A stretch of DNA of 64,000 bases, from positions 113,215 to 177,214 of the forward strand of contig JBOZRQ010000011.1 of the NCBI GenBank assembly GCA_050789255.1, given 5' to 3'. The position numbers and the translations under genes are program-made. Below the pieces are notes generated by a model that was given only the letters and a program-made list of their open reading frames with translations, was not told the DNA's origin and ran no database searches. Source of the stretch: JBOZRQ01 sp050789255 (lineage in GTDB: Bacteria > Bacillota > Sulfobacillia > Symbiobacteriales > Symbiobacteriaceae). Every line of letters starts with the position of its first letter. The first letter of the stretch is position 1. Shown piece by piece: positions 41,272 through 48,902 of this stretch.

Positions 41272-41451
41272 TTTTGACGATCCTGGCCCGTCGGGTGGGG
41301 CCTCCCGCCCCTAAGGGGTGCGTCCGACGAGGATTTTCGACAAAGTTCGGCGGGATGTATCACCATTCGCCCTAGGGAGACCGTTCGACGTCCAGCCAGG
41401 CCTACCCTGGCGGGGTAGGTCAGCACGAAGTTCGGGGCAGGATCGTCAAAA
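41272..41451. mobile_element. Candidate MITE-like element or structured RNA with 18-bp terminal inverted repeats
   Basis: TTTTGACGATCCTGGCCC (41272-41289) and GGGGCAGGATCGTCAAAA (41434-41451) pair at 17 of 18 positions and enclose about 144 bases rich in further stems (for example CCTACC...GGTAGG at 41401-41419). CCAG occurs one base outside each end (41267-41270 and 41453-41456), a possible 4-bp target duplication. No ORF inside. A terminator follows at 41512. It could equally be a folded RNA closed by a long helix. The rest of 41178-41602 has no gene. Confidence 0.45.
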
Positions 41452-41511
41452 TCCAGGTGAGCCTGGGCGAGCAGTCATTTCAAAAACTGACGGACCCAGC
41501 CAAGCAGCCTC

Positions 41512-41547
41512 AGAGAGCGGGTCTCACCCCGCTCTCTTTGCTTTGCG
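41512..41547 (+). terminator. Rho-independent terminator upstream of the lipoprotein gene
   Basis: AGAGAGCGGG and CCCGCTCTCT pair around a short loop, followed by TTTGCTTTG. It lies 55-90 bases before the lipoprotein start, after the inverted-repeat element, so it may end a non-coding transcript or act as an attenuator. Confidence 0.7.
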
Positions 41548-41602
41548 CCAAAAGGGATATTCGTGCTGGCGCAGAATCCCCCATCCAACGGGGGTGGTTC
41601 GA

Positions 41603-42640
41603 ATGTTCAGGCGAGTTGTGGTTTTGCCAGGGCTGCTGGCGGCCCTGATCCTCGTTGGGTCCCTGGCTTGTACCCGCCTGCCCACCCCCACTCCGCCTGC
41701 AAGCGCGCCCGAACAGCGAGACAGGCCGACGGAGGTCCCTGCCCCGCAGCCCACCCCGGCGGAGGGTACCTTCCCGGCCACCCTCGTGGCAGAGGGGCGG
41801 ATTGACTTTGCCTTTCAGGCCTATGCCTCCTTCAGCTCGGGGCGCCTGGTGCTCGCCTGCGGCGACGGCGAGGCCGTGGAGGTGGTGCTGGCTGCCTTTC
41901 AGGACGGCAGGCTGGTCGCCAAACACCGGGTGACCGAGCCGCTGGGAAAGCTGTATGACGTGAACGTGGGACCCCTGTTCAACGACGGTCAGGAGCGGGC
42001 GGTCATCACCGCAGCCCACGGCATGCTGGTGATTACGGAGGATGGCCAATACGGGGTGGCCGACACTCCCGGTGTCTTCCACGCCCTGATCGGTGACTGG
42101 GACGCCGACGGCAGGCAAGAGACCGCACTGGTCCGGGTGGACACGGGCGAGGTGATCGTGGAGGTCTGGCGCTTCCTGGAAGGCGGCAGAGATGCCACCA
42201 AGCTTTCGAGCTTCGAAGCGCCGGATTTCCCTGCGGGCCCGACCCTGACCTTCCTGACCAACAACCAGCGGCGCCTCTTTATCGCCGTCGCTGGGGAGCC
42301 GGGGGGCGGCACGCTGCCCGTGGCCCTCTTCACCCTGGACTCGCCCGAGCAGACGGCACGGTTCGGCTCGTATCCCTTGCACCACGATGCGGGGGCACAA
42401 GTGACCAGCCTGGCGGCGGCGGTGCTGGCGGAGAAGGCTTCCATTGCCGCGGCGTACCAGGCAGAACGCTCTTACCTGGAACTCTTCGACATCACCCTGC
42501 CGGGGGCGCCCTCCCGAGGGCGGGTGCTCCTTCCCGACGGTGACCGCTACATGGTGATGATCGGCGGCTTTGCGACGCACGACCGCCGGGAGGTCCTTGC
42601 GATCACTCCCGGCGGTCGTTGGGCGGTCTATGATCTATAG
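41603..42640 (+). CDS. Lipoprotein with FG-GAP/VCBS-like repeats
   Basis: A 345-residue extracellular lipoprotein. Signal VVLPGLLAALILVGSLAC with lipobox, then a Pro/Thr-rich linker (PTPTPPASAP). The body is beta-rich and carries one clear FG-GAP-like loop, GDWDADGRQETALVRVDTGE, suggesting an incomplete propeller. ATG 41603 with GGGGGTGG five bases upstream; the frame is open to 41318 across the terminator, which excludes the longer version. It overlaps the convergent chemoreceptor gene by six bases. Function unknown. Confidence 0.75.
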   Translation: MFRRVVVLPGLLAALILVGSLACTRLPTPTPPASAPEQRDRPTEVPAPQPTPAEGTFPATLVAEGRIDFAFQAYASFSSGRLVLACGDGEAVEVVLAAFQDGRLVAKHRVTEPLGKLYDVNVGPLFNDGQERAVITAAHGMLVITEDGQYGVADTPGVFHALIGDWDADGRQETALVRVDTGEVIVEVWRFLEGGRDATKLSSFEAPDFPAGPTLTFLTNNQRRLFIAVAGEPGGGTLPVALFTLDSPEQTARFGSYPLHHDAGAQVTSLAAAVLAEKASIAAAYQAERSYLELFDITLPGAPSRGRVLLPDGDRYMVMIGGFATHDRREVLAITPGGRWAVYDL

Positions 42641-44497
42641 CTTGAACGCTGAGACTTGCACCTGAAGCTGCCCGGCGATCGACTGTAGACCGTTGGCGGC
42701 GGATGCGACCTGATCGGCCGAAGCGGTCACCTCTTCGGTGGAGGCCGAGACCTCCTGTGCGACCGCAGCGGTCTCCTGGGAGACCCTGGCGATGCCGTCC
42801 ACGGCCAGCAGGACCTGCTCGGCGGCGGCGGCCATCTCCTCGGCCGCAGCGGTCGTCTCCTCCGTCACAGCGGAGATGGAGTCAAACGACCGGGAGACGC
42901 CGTCCGCCATCGTAAGCATGGCCGCTGCGCTGCTCGCCATCCCCAGTATCTCTCCGACGGTCCGGTCGACCACCGTGAAGATCTCGCCCAGGGCCGCCCC
43001 AGCCTGCTGCGCCAGCTTGCTGCCGCCCTCCACCTCGTCGATGCCGGCCCCCATGGTGACCACCGCCCTGGCGGTCCCTTCCTGGATGGAGGCGATCAGG
43101 CCGGCGATCTCCCTGGCGCTCCGGGAGGAGCGTTCGGCCAGCTTACGGACCTCCTCGGCGACGACGGCGAAACCACGGCCGGCGTCGCCAGCCCGTGCCG
43201 CCTCGATCGCAGCATTGAGGGCGAGCAGGTTGGTCTGATCGGCGATCTCGGAGATGACCCCGGTGATCTCCCCCACCCGGGACGAAAGCCGTTCCAGTTC
43301 CCGAATGCTTCCGGCCGTCTCGGAGGTGGTCTTCCGAATCCGCTCCATGCCCGTCTCGGTCCGGGCGACGATCTCAGAGCCGCTCCGGGCCACATCGGCG
43401 GCCTGCAGGGAGGCTTCTGCCACCCGTTTCGCATCATCCGTAAGGCTGCGGATGTCACGCACCATCTGGGTCAGGGCGTCGACGGCCCACTGCACCTCGG
43501 CCGACGTCTGGGCCGCCCCGGATGAGAGCTGGGCGCCCGTCTGCTCGAGCTGGCGCATCGACTGGGTCACCTCGGCGACCATCCCGGCCTGCTGATTCGC
43601 TCCCGCTGCGACGGTAGACACCGCTGAAACGGCCTGCTCTGAGGCCCGGGATGCCTGATCCGCCACCTGGGTGAGGTCCGCCGACGCCCCGGCGACGGTC
43701 TGGGTCGAAGCCTGGACCCCGCCGACGAGGCTCCGGAGCGCCCTGATCATGCCGTTGACCGCCCGGGACAGCTCGGCGACCTCGTCACGCCCTTTCTCCT
43801 TCAGCGGTTCCACCCGCAGGTCGCCGCTGGCCAGTTGATTGGCTGCGACGGCCACCAGCCGGATGGGGACTGAGATGCCCCGCGCCAGCCAGAGGCTGAT
43901 CGCCACGGCCAGCACGAAACCCGCGCCCAGGGCGACTTCGCCATACAGGCGGGCCTGCGCTGCCAGCGTATGGATCGCCGCTTCAGCGTCCCCGGCCTTC
44001 TTGTCATACGCTTCGGCCAACGACTCCGTCGTCTCCGTCATCTCTCTGGCGAGATGAACGGCCTCGGTGTTGTTCAGCGCCATGGCGTCCTCCAGCTTCC
44101 CTTCCTGGACAAGCGCGAAGACCTTGCGAACGCTGGCGTCGTATTGCTGATTGAGCTCCCTCAGTTTGGCTGCCTGGTCCCGGTCGGCCTGGTCTGGCTC
44201 CAGGGAGAGCAGCTCGTCGATCCTGGCGTCCAGGTCCCTGCCGGCAGCCTCGTACTCCTGAAGGCGAGCGAAATCTTTGGCGAGGAGGTAGCCCCGCACG
44301 GCCGCCGTTTGGCGGAAGGCGATGCCGTGGAGCTCCTCGACGACCGCATGCGCTTTTTGATAGCGCATGGCCGAGTCCTCGTACTGACGCTCGACTCCGT
44401 TCAGTGCGCTCAAGATGAAGAGACCGGCTGCTCCGATGACCAATGTGACAAGAAGGAAGGAAAGCACTAGCTTCGTGCGCAAGCTAAATCTCATCAT
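42635..44497 (-). CDS. Methyl-accepting chemotaxis protein
   Basis: A 620-residue chemoreceptor. TM1 about 7-30 (LVLSFLLVTLVIGAAGLFIL), a four-helix-bundle sensor to about 190, TM2 about 191-212 (LGAGFVLAVAISLWLARG), HAMP, then the signalling domain with tip EIADQTNLLALNAAIEAARA. It shares the tip but not the sensor with the receptor at 8440. ATG start (tandem ATGATG) with GGGGGATC upstream. A promoter is visible at 44533-44561. There is no riboswitch in its leader, in contrast to the first receptor. Confidence 0.92.
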   Translation of the reverse strand: MMRFSLRTKLVLSFLLVTLVIGAAGLFILSALNGVERQYEDSAMRYQKAHAVVEELHGIAFRQTAAVRGYLLAKDFARLQEYEAAGRDLDARIDELLSLEPDQADRDQAAKLRELNQQYDASVRKVFALVQEGKLEDAMALNNTEAVHLAREMTETTESLAEAYDKKAGDAEAAIHTLAAQARLYGEVALGAGFVLAVAISLWLARGISVPIRLVAVAANQLASGDLRVEPLKEKGRDEVAELSRAVNGMIRALRSLVGGVQASTQTVAGASADLTQVADQASRASEQAVSAVSTVAAGANQQAGMVAEVTQSMRQLEQTGAQLSSGAAQTSAEVQWAVDALTQMVRDIRSLTDDAKRVAEASLQAADVARSGSEIVARTETGMERIRKTTSETAGSIRELERLSSRVGEITGVISEIADQTNLLALNAAIEAARAGDAGRGFAVVAEEVRKLAERSSRSAREIAGLIASIQEGTARAVVTMGAGIDEVEGGSKLAQQAGAALGEIFTVVDRTVGEILGMASSAAAMLTMADGVSRSFDSISAVTEETTAAAEEMAAAAEQVLLAVDGIARVSQETAAVAQEVSASTEEVTASADQVASAANGLQSIAGQLQVQVSAFKL

Positions 44498-44532
44498 CGA
44501 TCCCCCGAGTTGATGATGGATACCTAGGCACT

Positions 44533-44561
44533 ATGCTAGCAATAAAACTTATTTGTGACAA
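44533..44561 (-). promoter_or_regulatory. SigmaA-type promoter of the chemoreceptor gene
   Basis: Read on the minus strand: TTGTCA (44561-44556), 17 bases, TAGCAT (44538-44533). On the plus strand an overlapping TTGTGA (44553) and TAATAG (44576), also with 17-bp spacing, could serve the FUSC-like gene, giving back-to-back promoters in the A/T-rich gap. Confidence 0.5.
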
Positions 44562-44728
44562 GGAATATACTAGTGTAATAGTTCGTAACAGTGACAGTTG
44601 TGTCGAGTCGACCGCGGAAGAATCGCTACCATGCGGACCTTGCATACGAACATCCTTCGAACAGAGGAGGCGAGCGCACAATTCGGGTGGTACTCTGGTA
44701 CCATTCCTGATAGATGGGTGATCGACTT

Positions 44729-45802
44729 ATGAAACGCATTGGGCCTCGCCTCTGGAAAACAGGGCTGGCTGTGGCTATTACCTTCATGCTAATCCGCCTG
44801 ACCGGGCACCACTACGAGGTGTACGGCGCTGTAGCAGCTGCGCTCGCCGTGGCACCGTCGGCAGCCCGCTCGGTCCGGACCCTGACCAATCAAATCGCGG
44901 CCAACGTCGCCGGGGGCTTGATCGGCACCATCGCCATCTTGCTGCTGGGCCCCTCGGCCCTGGTGATCGGCGCAACGGTGGTGCTGGTGCTCTGGCTGTG
45001 CCAGCGCGTCGGTTACAAGGAACTGGCGCCCACGGTGGTCACCGTCACCCTCTTTGTGATGGCGCCCCACGCGGACAGTGTCACCACCTACACCCTGTGG
45101 CGGCTCCTCGCGGTGGTGACCGGCTGCATCGTCGGAAACGCTGTGAACGCCCTGATTCTCCCGCCCAACTACCTGACCGCCACAATGAGCGCCATCGACC
45201 ACGCCGGCCAAGCGCTCGACGAGTTCATCCTGGCCGTCTCGGTGCGACTGGTGCGCCCACATGAGTTCGAGAAGCGCGAGATCCTGGCCGGGGCCGCCAA
45301 GGTGGAGGCGAAGATCGCCGAAGCGCGCCGGTTGCAGCTGCTGCTGTCCGAGTCCCAGCGCTCCGAAGAGGGGCGCCAGGGCGAGGTGGTCGAGCGTGGG
45401 ATTAAAGTGCTCTCCTCGCTCCTGGAGCGGATTCAGGTGATTCACAAGGCGGCGCTGGGCGCCGAGCGGGCGGGCGAGTATCACGTGCAGCTGCCCGAGA
45501 TCCAGGAGGCCCTCGCCCAGTTGGTGGATCACCGCCGGCAGCTGTTTGCGATGCTGCTCTCGCCTGATGCCGAAGGCGAGCTCCCCCCTGCCCTCTCCGT
45601 TCTGGAGCGGCGGTTCGAGTCCGCCTCGGGCCTGCCGACCAGCGAGGCGGAGATCGAGCCCTTCTTCCGGCTCTACCGCATGCGCTCCAGCGTAAGCTAT
45701 ATGGCCAACCGCCTCGGGCGCCTGTACGTGGCCAAGGAGGCTGCCCTGGCACCGGAGGCTGCGGAAGGAATGGAGGCCGCACAAGCAATAAAGGCGCTAT
45801 GA
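44729..45802 (+). CDS. FUSC/aromatic-acid-exporter-like membrane protein
   Basis: A 357-residue protein with six N-terminal transmembrane segments in about the first 150 residues (AVAITFMLIRLTG; LIGTIAILLLGPSALVIGAT; LLAVVTGCIVGNAVNALILP) and a long helical cytoplasmic tail. The architecture and the G-N-x-x-N-x-x-x-P-P-N loop match the ArAE_1/FUSC group of putative aromatic acid or small-molecule exporters found in Bacillus (YgaE/YqjA-like). ATG 44729 with GGGTGAT upstream; ATG 44714 is in frame but weaker. The terminator stem begins within its last codons. Confidence 0.75.
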   Translation: MKRIGPRLWKTGLAVAITFMLIRLTGHHYEVYGAVAAALAVAPSAARSVRTLTNQIAANVAGGLIGTIAILLLGPSALVIGATVVLVLWLCQRVGYKELAPTVVTVTLFVMAPHADSVTTYTLWRLLAVVTGCIVGNAVNALILPPNYLTATMSAIDHAGQALDEFILAVSVRLVRPHEFEKREILAGAAKVEAKIAEARRLQLLLSESQRSEEGRQGEVVERGIKVLSSLLERIQVIHKAALGAERAGEYHVQLPEIQEALAQLVDHRRQLFAMLLSPDAEGELPPALSVLERRFESASGLPTSEAEIEPFFRLYRMRSSVSYMANRLGRLYVAKEAALAPEAAEGMEAAQAIKAL

Positions 45803-45835
45803 CCTTGACATCCATGGCCATAGCGCCTTTTGCTT
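45790..45835. terminator. Bidirectional terminator overlapping two gene ends
   Basis: AAAGGCGCTATG pairs with CATAGCGCCTTTT. The left arm includes the stop region of the FUSC-like gene, and the right side abuts the end of the convergent DUF2500-like gene. Confidence 0.8.
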
Positions 45836-46197
45836 TAGGCGTGCGTCTGCTGACGCTCACGCTCGAACCCCCTGTACGCCGTGCCCTGGCTGCGGAGGGT
45901 CCCCTGATCGCCCTCGACGAGCTCGCCGTACTGGTGTCCTTCCATGTGCAGTTCTTCCCGGGTGCCGTCGGGAAACTCGAAGGTCACATAGTAGTCGGTG
46001 CGGGTGCTCTCCCGCCCCCAGACCTCCTGGCGGCGCCCGATTACCTTGGCCCGCCGCTCCAGGAGCGGCGCCCGGGAGTTCTGTACATTGGTCGCGATCG
46101 TTTTGTAGATGGCGTAGGCAATGAAGGAGATAATAAGGCCGGCAAAGAGCAGAAACCAGAGCGGTGGCGTGTGCAAACTGCGTCCGTAAGGCGTCAC
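45835..46197 (-). CDS. DUF2500-like membrane protein
   Basis: About 120 residues: one transmembrane helix (LWFLLFAGLIISFIAYAIYK) and a soluble beta domain RAKVIGRRQEVWGRESTRTD, YYVTFEFPDGTREELHM, GELVEGDQGTLRSQGTAYRG, the pattern of DUF2500. GTG 46197 is chosen because GGAGGG lies six bases upstream; ATG 46203 abuts the site. Small family of unknown role with an OB-like outer domain. Monocistronic. Confidence 0.75.
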   Translation of the reverse strand: MTPYGRSLHTPPLWFLLFAGLIISFIAYAIYKTIATNVQNSRAPLLERRAKVIGRRQEVWGRESTRTDYYVTFEFPDGTREELHMEGHQYGELVEGDQGTLRSQGTAYRGFERERQQTHA

Positions 46198-46342
46198 AAT
46201 CATCCCTCCTATGTGGAAGACTCGTTGGCGCCGCAAAAGGGTTCGAGTGGCAGGGTTATTCAAAATCCTTGTTGAACTCATTGCGCCACCTGGCACAGGC
46301 TAGGGTGGGGGACTCAAGTTTGAGGCGAGGAGTGGGTTATTC

Positions 46343-46765
46343 ATGTCCGTACGTTTGAACCCTTATCTGGTGATGAACGGGAATGGCAAGGAGGCCGTGG
46401 CGTTCTACGCGAAGGCTCTGCAGGCCACGGTGATCACTGTGAGTACCTTTGGCGAAATGCCGGCCGACCCGAACCACCCGATGCCCGACGAGGTCAAGGA
46501 CCGCGTCATGCACGCCCTCTTGAAGGTCGGGGAGACCGATCTCATGTTCTCCGACACCTTCCCCGGCATGCCCTATCAGACGGGCAACAACGTGAATGTT
46601 ACGTTCGTGACCGACAGTGCTGATCGGGCGAAGGAGGTCTTCGATGCCCTTGCCGAGGGCGGCCAGGTGACCATGCCGCTCCAGCAGACCTTCTGGAGCC
46701 CGGCTTACGGCCAGGTGGTCGACAAGTTCGGGGTGCCCTGGCAGATCAGCACCGAGAACAAGTAG
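46343..46765 (+). CDS. PhnB-like VOC-superfamily protein
   Basis: A 140-residue protein of the vicinal-oxygen-chelate/glyoxalase fold, PhnB/3-demethylubiquinone-like group: LNPYLVMNGNGKEAVAFYAK, HALLKVGETDLMFSDTFPGM, FWSPAYGQVVDKFGVPWQIS, all conserved blocks. Members are often called glyoxalase-like; a metal-dependent activity is not certain here. ATG 46343 with GAGGAGTGG upstream. Ends at a bidirectional terminator. Confidence 0.85.
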   Translation: MSVRLNPYLVMNGNGKEAVAFYAKALQATVITVSTFGEMPADPNHPMPDEVKDRVMHALLKVGETDLMFSDTFPGMPYQTGNNVNVTFVTDSADRAKEVFDALAEGGQVTMPLQQTFWSPAYGQVVDKFGVPWQISTENK

Positions 46766-46791
46766 GCTCGAGGGACCGCCCGACGTAGATG

Positions 46792-46833
46792 GAGGCCTCC
46801 GCACTTGCTGCGGAGGCCTCACTGGTTTTTGCC
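46792..46833. terminator. Bidirectional terminator
   Basis: GAGGCCTCCGC pairs with GCGGAGGCCTC around ACTTGCT; TTTTTG follows a few bases later on the plus strand. It separates the convergent PhnB-like and secreted-protein genes. Confidence 0.8.
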
Positions 46834-47544
46834 GATTTTGCTCGTGAGCGACAAAGGCAGCACCTCCGCGTGTACGCCTGTGTCGTCCTCCCAGGACACC
46901 ACGTAGAGCCCCCGGGTCACTTCGCTCGCCAGTTCCGTTGATGAGCGCCTCCACGGGTACACGTCACAGATCCCATGGTTGAATTGGGCGCCGGGCAAAA
47001 TCGTAGCGCCCTTCCACGGCGTGTTCCCCCTCGTATCTACCGCGCATGCTGAGGGGGTTCCAGGGGGACCAGGTCGTACCCGGATGCTCAGCTCCTGGGG
47101 CAGCATGATCTCCATCCGGTACCACCGGAGCGAGGTCGGGGGCCCCGTATAAGTAAGATTGCCGGTGCTGAACTCGAAGCCCAGGTCCAACGGGGCACCA
47201 CTGCGGCTGAAGTCGGCGGGCGAAAACAGGCTCGTAACCCGCCAGGTACGGCTTTGACCATAGACCTGAAAGATCTTACTCCAGTTTGCTGGATAGGCAT
47301 GGTTGGTCGGCTCCGCCACCAGCCCGGCTGCCAGGGCGGCCGTCCATAGTACGGCGACAAGCTTTTCGATCACCCTAACCACCCCCATCTCATCAACAGT
47401 GTGACCGCACCGAAGTGGGGTTAGCCAGACATGGGCTACAGGGATTTGTTCAGCAGGCAGTGAGGCAGGTGACCAACCTGACCATACTGCGAATGCTAGA
47501 AGCAGTCGAGGTATGAAACGGTTCAGATGAATTATTTCCAGCAA
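46819..47544 (-). CDS. Secreted hypothetical protein
   Basis: Up to 241 residues. TTG 47544 has GGAGGGG eight bases upstream and begins MLEIIHLNRFIPRLLLAFAV, a first hydrophobic stretch; a second one, VIEKLVAVLWTAALAAGLVA, follows an internal GTG at 47373 that also has GGGGGTGG before it, so the real secreted protein may start there. The mature part is beta-rich (WRVTSLFSPADFSRSGAPLD, LRWYRMEIMLPQELSIRVRP) and no family is recognised. The A/T-rich 5' part differs from the body, so the N-terminal extension may be recently acquired. Divergent from the 53-residue peptide gene. Confidence 0.6.
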   Translation of the reverse strand: MLEIIHLNRFIPRLLLAFAVWSGWSPASLPAEQIPVAHVWLTPLRCGHTVDEMGVVRVIEKLVAVLWTAALAAGLVAEPTNHAYPANWSKIFQVYGQSRTWRVTSLFSPADFSRSGAPLDLGFEFSTGNLTYTGPPTSLRWYRMEIMLPQELSIRVRPGPPGTPSACAVDTRGNTPWKGATILPGAQFNHGICDVYPWRRSSTELASEVTRGLYVVSWEDDTGVHAEVLPLSLTSKIGKNQ

Positions 47545-47598
47545 ATCGTATCCCCTCCGGACAACCCAGCATAGGCTGACCCTGGAGGTGATATACTA

Positions 47599-47760
47599 AT
47601 GAGTTGCAGTGACTCCAGTGGTTCCGGAAGCCGCCGGCGGCGGTGCATCCGGCGCCTCATCCGTTGCCTGGTGCGGGCCGAAAGAGTGCGGGAGGTTCGC
47701 CGTTGCGTCCGCAGGTTCGAGCGTTGCCTCGGGCGGACTGAGGACTTCAGCGGTAGCTGA
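47599..47760 (+). CDS. 53-residue Cys/Arg-rich peptide
   Basis: A short gene with a near-perfect translation signal: GGAGGTGAT about eight bases before ATG 47599. The 53-residue product is extremely basic: a Ser/Gly head (CSDSSGSGS), then two related units RRCIRRLIRC and RRCVRRFERC separated by LVRAERVREV, and an acidic-polar tail. Cys16/Cys23 and Cys36/Cys43 each lie seven residues apart, on one face of a helix. A terminator follows. No family recognised. Cationic antimicrobial, DNA/RNA-binding or spore-associated roles are all possible; the sequence does not decide. Divergent from the secreted protein at 47544. Confidence 0.65.
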   Translation: MSCSDSSGSGSRRRRCIRRLIRCLVRAERVREVRRCVRRFERCLGRTEDFSGS

Positions 47761-47794
47761 CTGATATGTGCCTAAGACCCTAGTGTAGTCCGGA

Positions 47795-47827
47795 AAGGCG
47801 CCTCCCGCTCATGCGGGGGCGCCTTCT
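47795..47827 (+). terminator. Terminator after the Cys/Arg peptide gene
   Basis: AAGGCGCC/GGCGCCTT and CCCGC/GCGGG form a long stem with a four-base loop, about 35 bases after the peptide stop; the T-tail is weak. Confidence 0.7.
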
Positions 47828-47839
47828 CCGTGTGTGCCC

Positions 47840-48147
47840 CGGCACACCCGCCGGGGGAGCTCGCGAAGGAGATCGCACACCGAACCCGGAAAAACCGAAA
47901 CCGATTCCCAAGAAACCGCAACCGAGTCGAACGGACCGAAAAGGGCCTCGCAACGACTGGAACCTTTGTCCCAAGCACTGGAACCCGAACCGAAAGATCT
48001 CCGACACAACTACCATTAATTCCCTTTAATCCCTTTTTGCCCCGATAATACTCCCTCCTTTCCGACTTCGCTCCGCAAATCTCCCTACCCGCGTCGCAAC
48101 GACTCGAAAGGCCACGGAAGAAGTCCCAACGACTGGAAAAGACCCAC
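47840..48147. repeat. Low-complexity, A/C/G-biased intergenic tract
   Basis: A stretch poor in T on the plus strand, built from irregular CCGAA/ACCGAAA pentads (47876-48002) and three copies of a longer word, CAACGACTGGAA, at about 47950 and 48127, with CAACGACTCGAA near 48096. All six frames stay open for about 60 codons, which is a composition effect; no ribosome site or protein-like pattern is present. I see no gene in 47761-48219. Confidence 0.5.
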
Positions 48148-48176
48148 TTTACACCAATCCAGTTTGGATATAAAAT
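48148..48176 (+). promoter_or_regulatory. SigmaA-type promoter
   Basis: TTTACA (48148-48153), 17 bases, TAAAAT (48171-48176) in an A/T-rich island about 45 bases before the GTG of the next gene. Confidence 0.55.
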
Positions 48177-48219
48177 ATACTCAAACGTTGCAACATTTTA
48201 ACGAGAGGGGACATTTAAG

Positions 48220-48843
48220 GTGGCGAAGGAGTCGGAGAATCCCAAGGGAGCCGAGACCGATCCGAAGGTAACCATGATTGACCTCAGCACGGTCGAGACC
48301 CGCCGCAAGAGCATGCTGGACGCCTGCTTGATCATCTACCACGGTGAGTACGTGGCGGAAACCTCGGCCCTCGCTGTCCCCCTGATCATTCAAGCAGCCA
48401 AGAGTGACGGACTGGCTAACAACAAGCCCATCGCCTTTGAAGTAGGCGCCATCGAGGGCAAGCCCGGCGCAGTGGCCCTGTTTCCCAGAGACCTCCAGTC
48501 CGAGCAGTACCTGAAGGCCAACTGGTTCGACGGCGGGGGCCGCTGCCGTATGGACTTCCAGAGACTCATGGCGCTTCTCAAGTTCGAGATCCCTCGCAAG
48601 ACCTACGCCGTGATCCCGGTCAAGGCCGGATCCTACGGCAAGAGGGCCTGCATCGAGGTGCACTTCGGTGACGCCGAGTTCCAGGCCATCGAGGAGGGCA
48701 AGCGCAAGAAGTCCGCCAAGGCCGAGGCTGAGAAGAAGGCCGCCGCTCAGGGTAAGGAGCAGGTCGCTCCCGGCAAGGAGCAGCCCGCCCCGGCCAAGGA
48801 GTTGGCCAAGGCTGCCGACACCCCGTCTGGTGCTGCTGACTAA
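48220..48843 (+). CDS. Hypothetical protein with Lys/Ala-rich tail
   Basis: A 207-residue cytoplasmic protein from GTG 48220 (GAGGGGAC eight bases upstream). Residues about 20-160 are a mixed alpha/beta domain with no named family (RKSMLDACLIIYHGEYVAET; NNKPIAFEVGAIEGKPGAVA; MDFQRLMALLKFEIPRKTYA; KRACIEVHFGDAEF). From about 165 on it is a low-complexity tail of Lys, Ala, Glu and Pro (KKSAKAEAEKKAAAQGKEQ), like the tails of some nucleoid or ribosome-associated proteins. Own promoter at 48148. The next gene starts 56 bases later, so the two may be an operon. Confidence 0.6.
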   Translation: MAKESENPKGAETDPKVTMIDLSTVETRRKSMLDACLIIYHGEYVAETSALAVPLIIQAAKSDGLANNKPIAFEVGAIEGKPGAVALFPRDLQSEQYLKANWFDGGGRCRMDFQRLMALLKFEIPRKTYAVIPVKAGSYGKRACIEVHFGDAEFQAIEEGKRKKSAKAEAEKKAAAQGKEQVAPGKEQPAPAKELAKAADTPSGAAD

Positions 48844-48884
48844 TCGATCTCACAGTGTGATAACATAGTCTCGATTAGCGGGCG

Positions 48885-48902
48885 TGGAGGGAAACCCTCA
48901 TG
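48885..48902 (+). promoter_or_regulatory. Ribosome site within a small hairpin
   Basis: The ribosome site GGAGGG and the following AAACCCTC, which touches the ATG at 48900, can fold as GAGGG-AAA-CCCTC. The stem would cover the site and adjoin the start codon, so translation may be self-limited or coupled to the gene before. Confidence 0.45.

Noticed and set aside
41178..41602. SRP RNA, tmRNA or RNase P RNA in the structured gap
   Set aside because: None of the conserved core sequences of these RNAs is present; only generic stems are seen.
47834..48048. Three overlapping 60-70-codon plus-strand frames and three minus-strand frames
   Set aside because: The T-poor tract lacks stop codons in all frames; no start signals or protein-like pattern.
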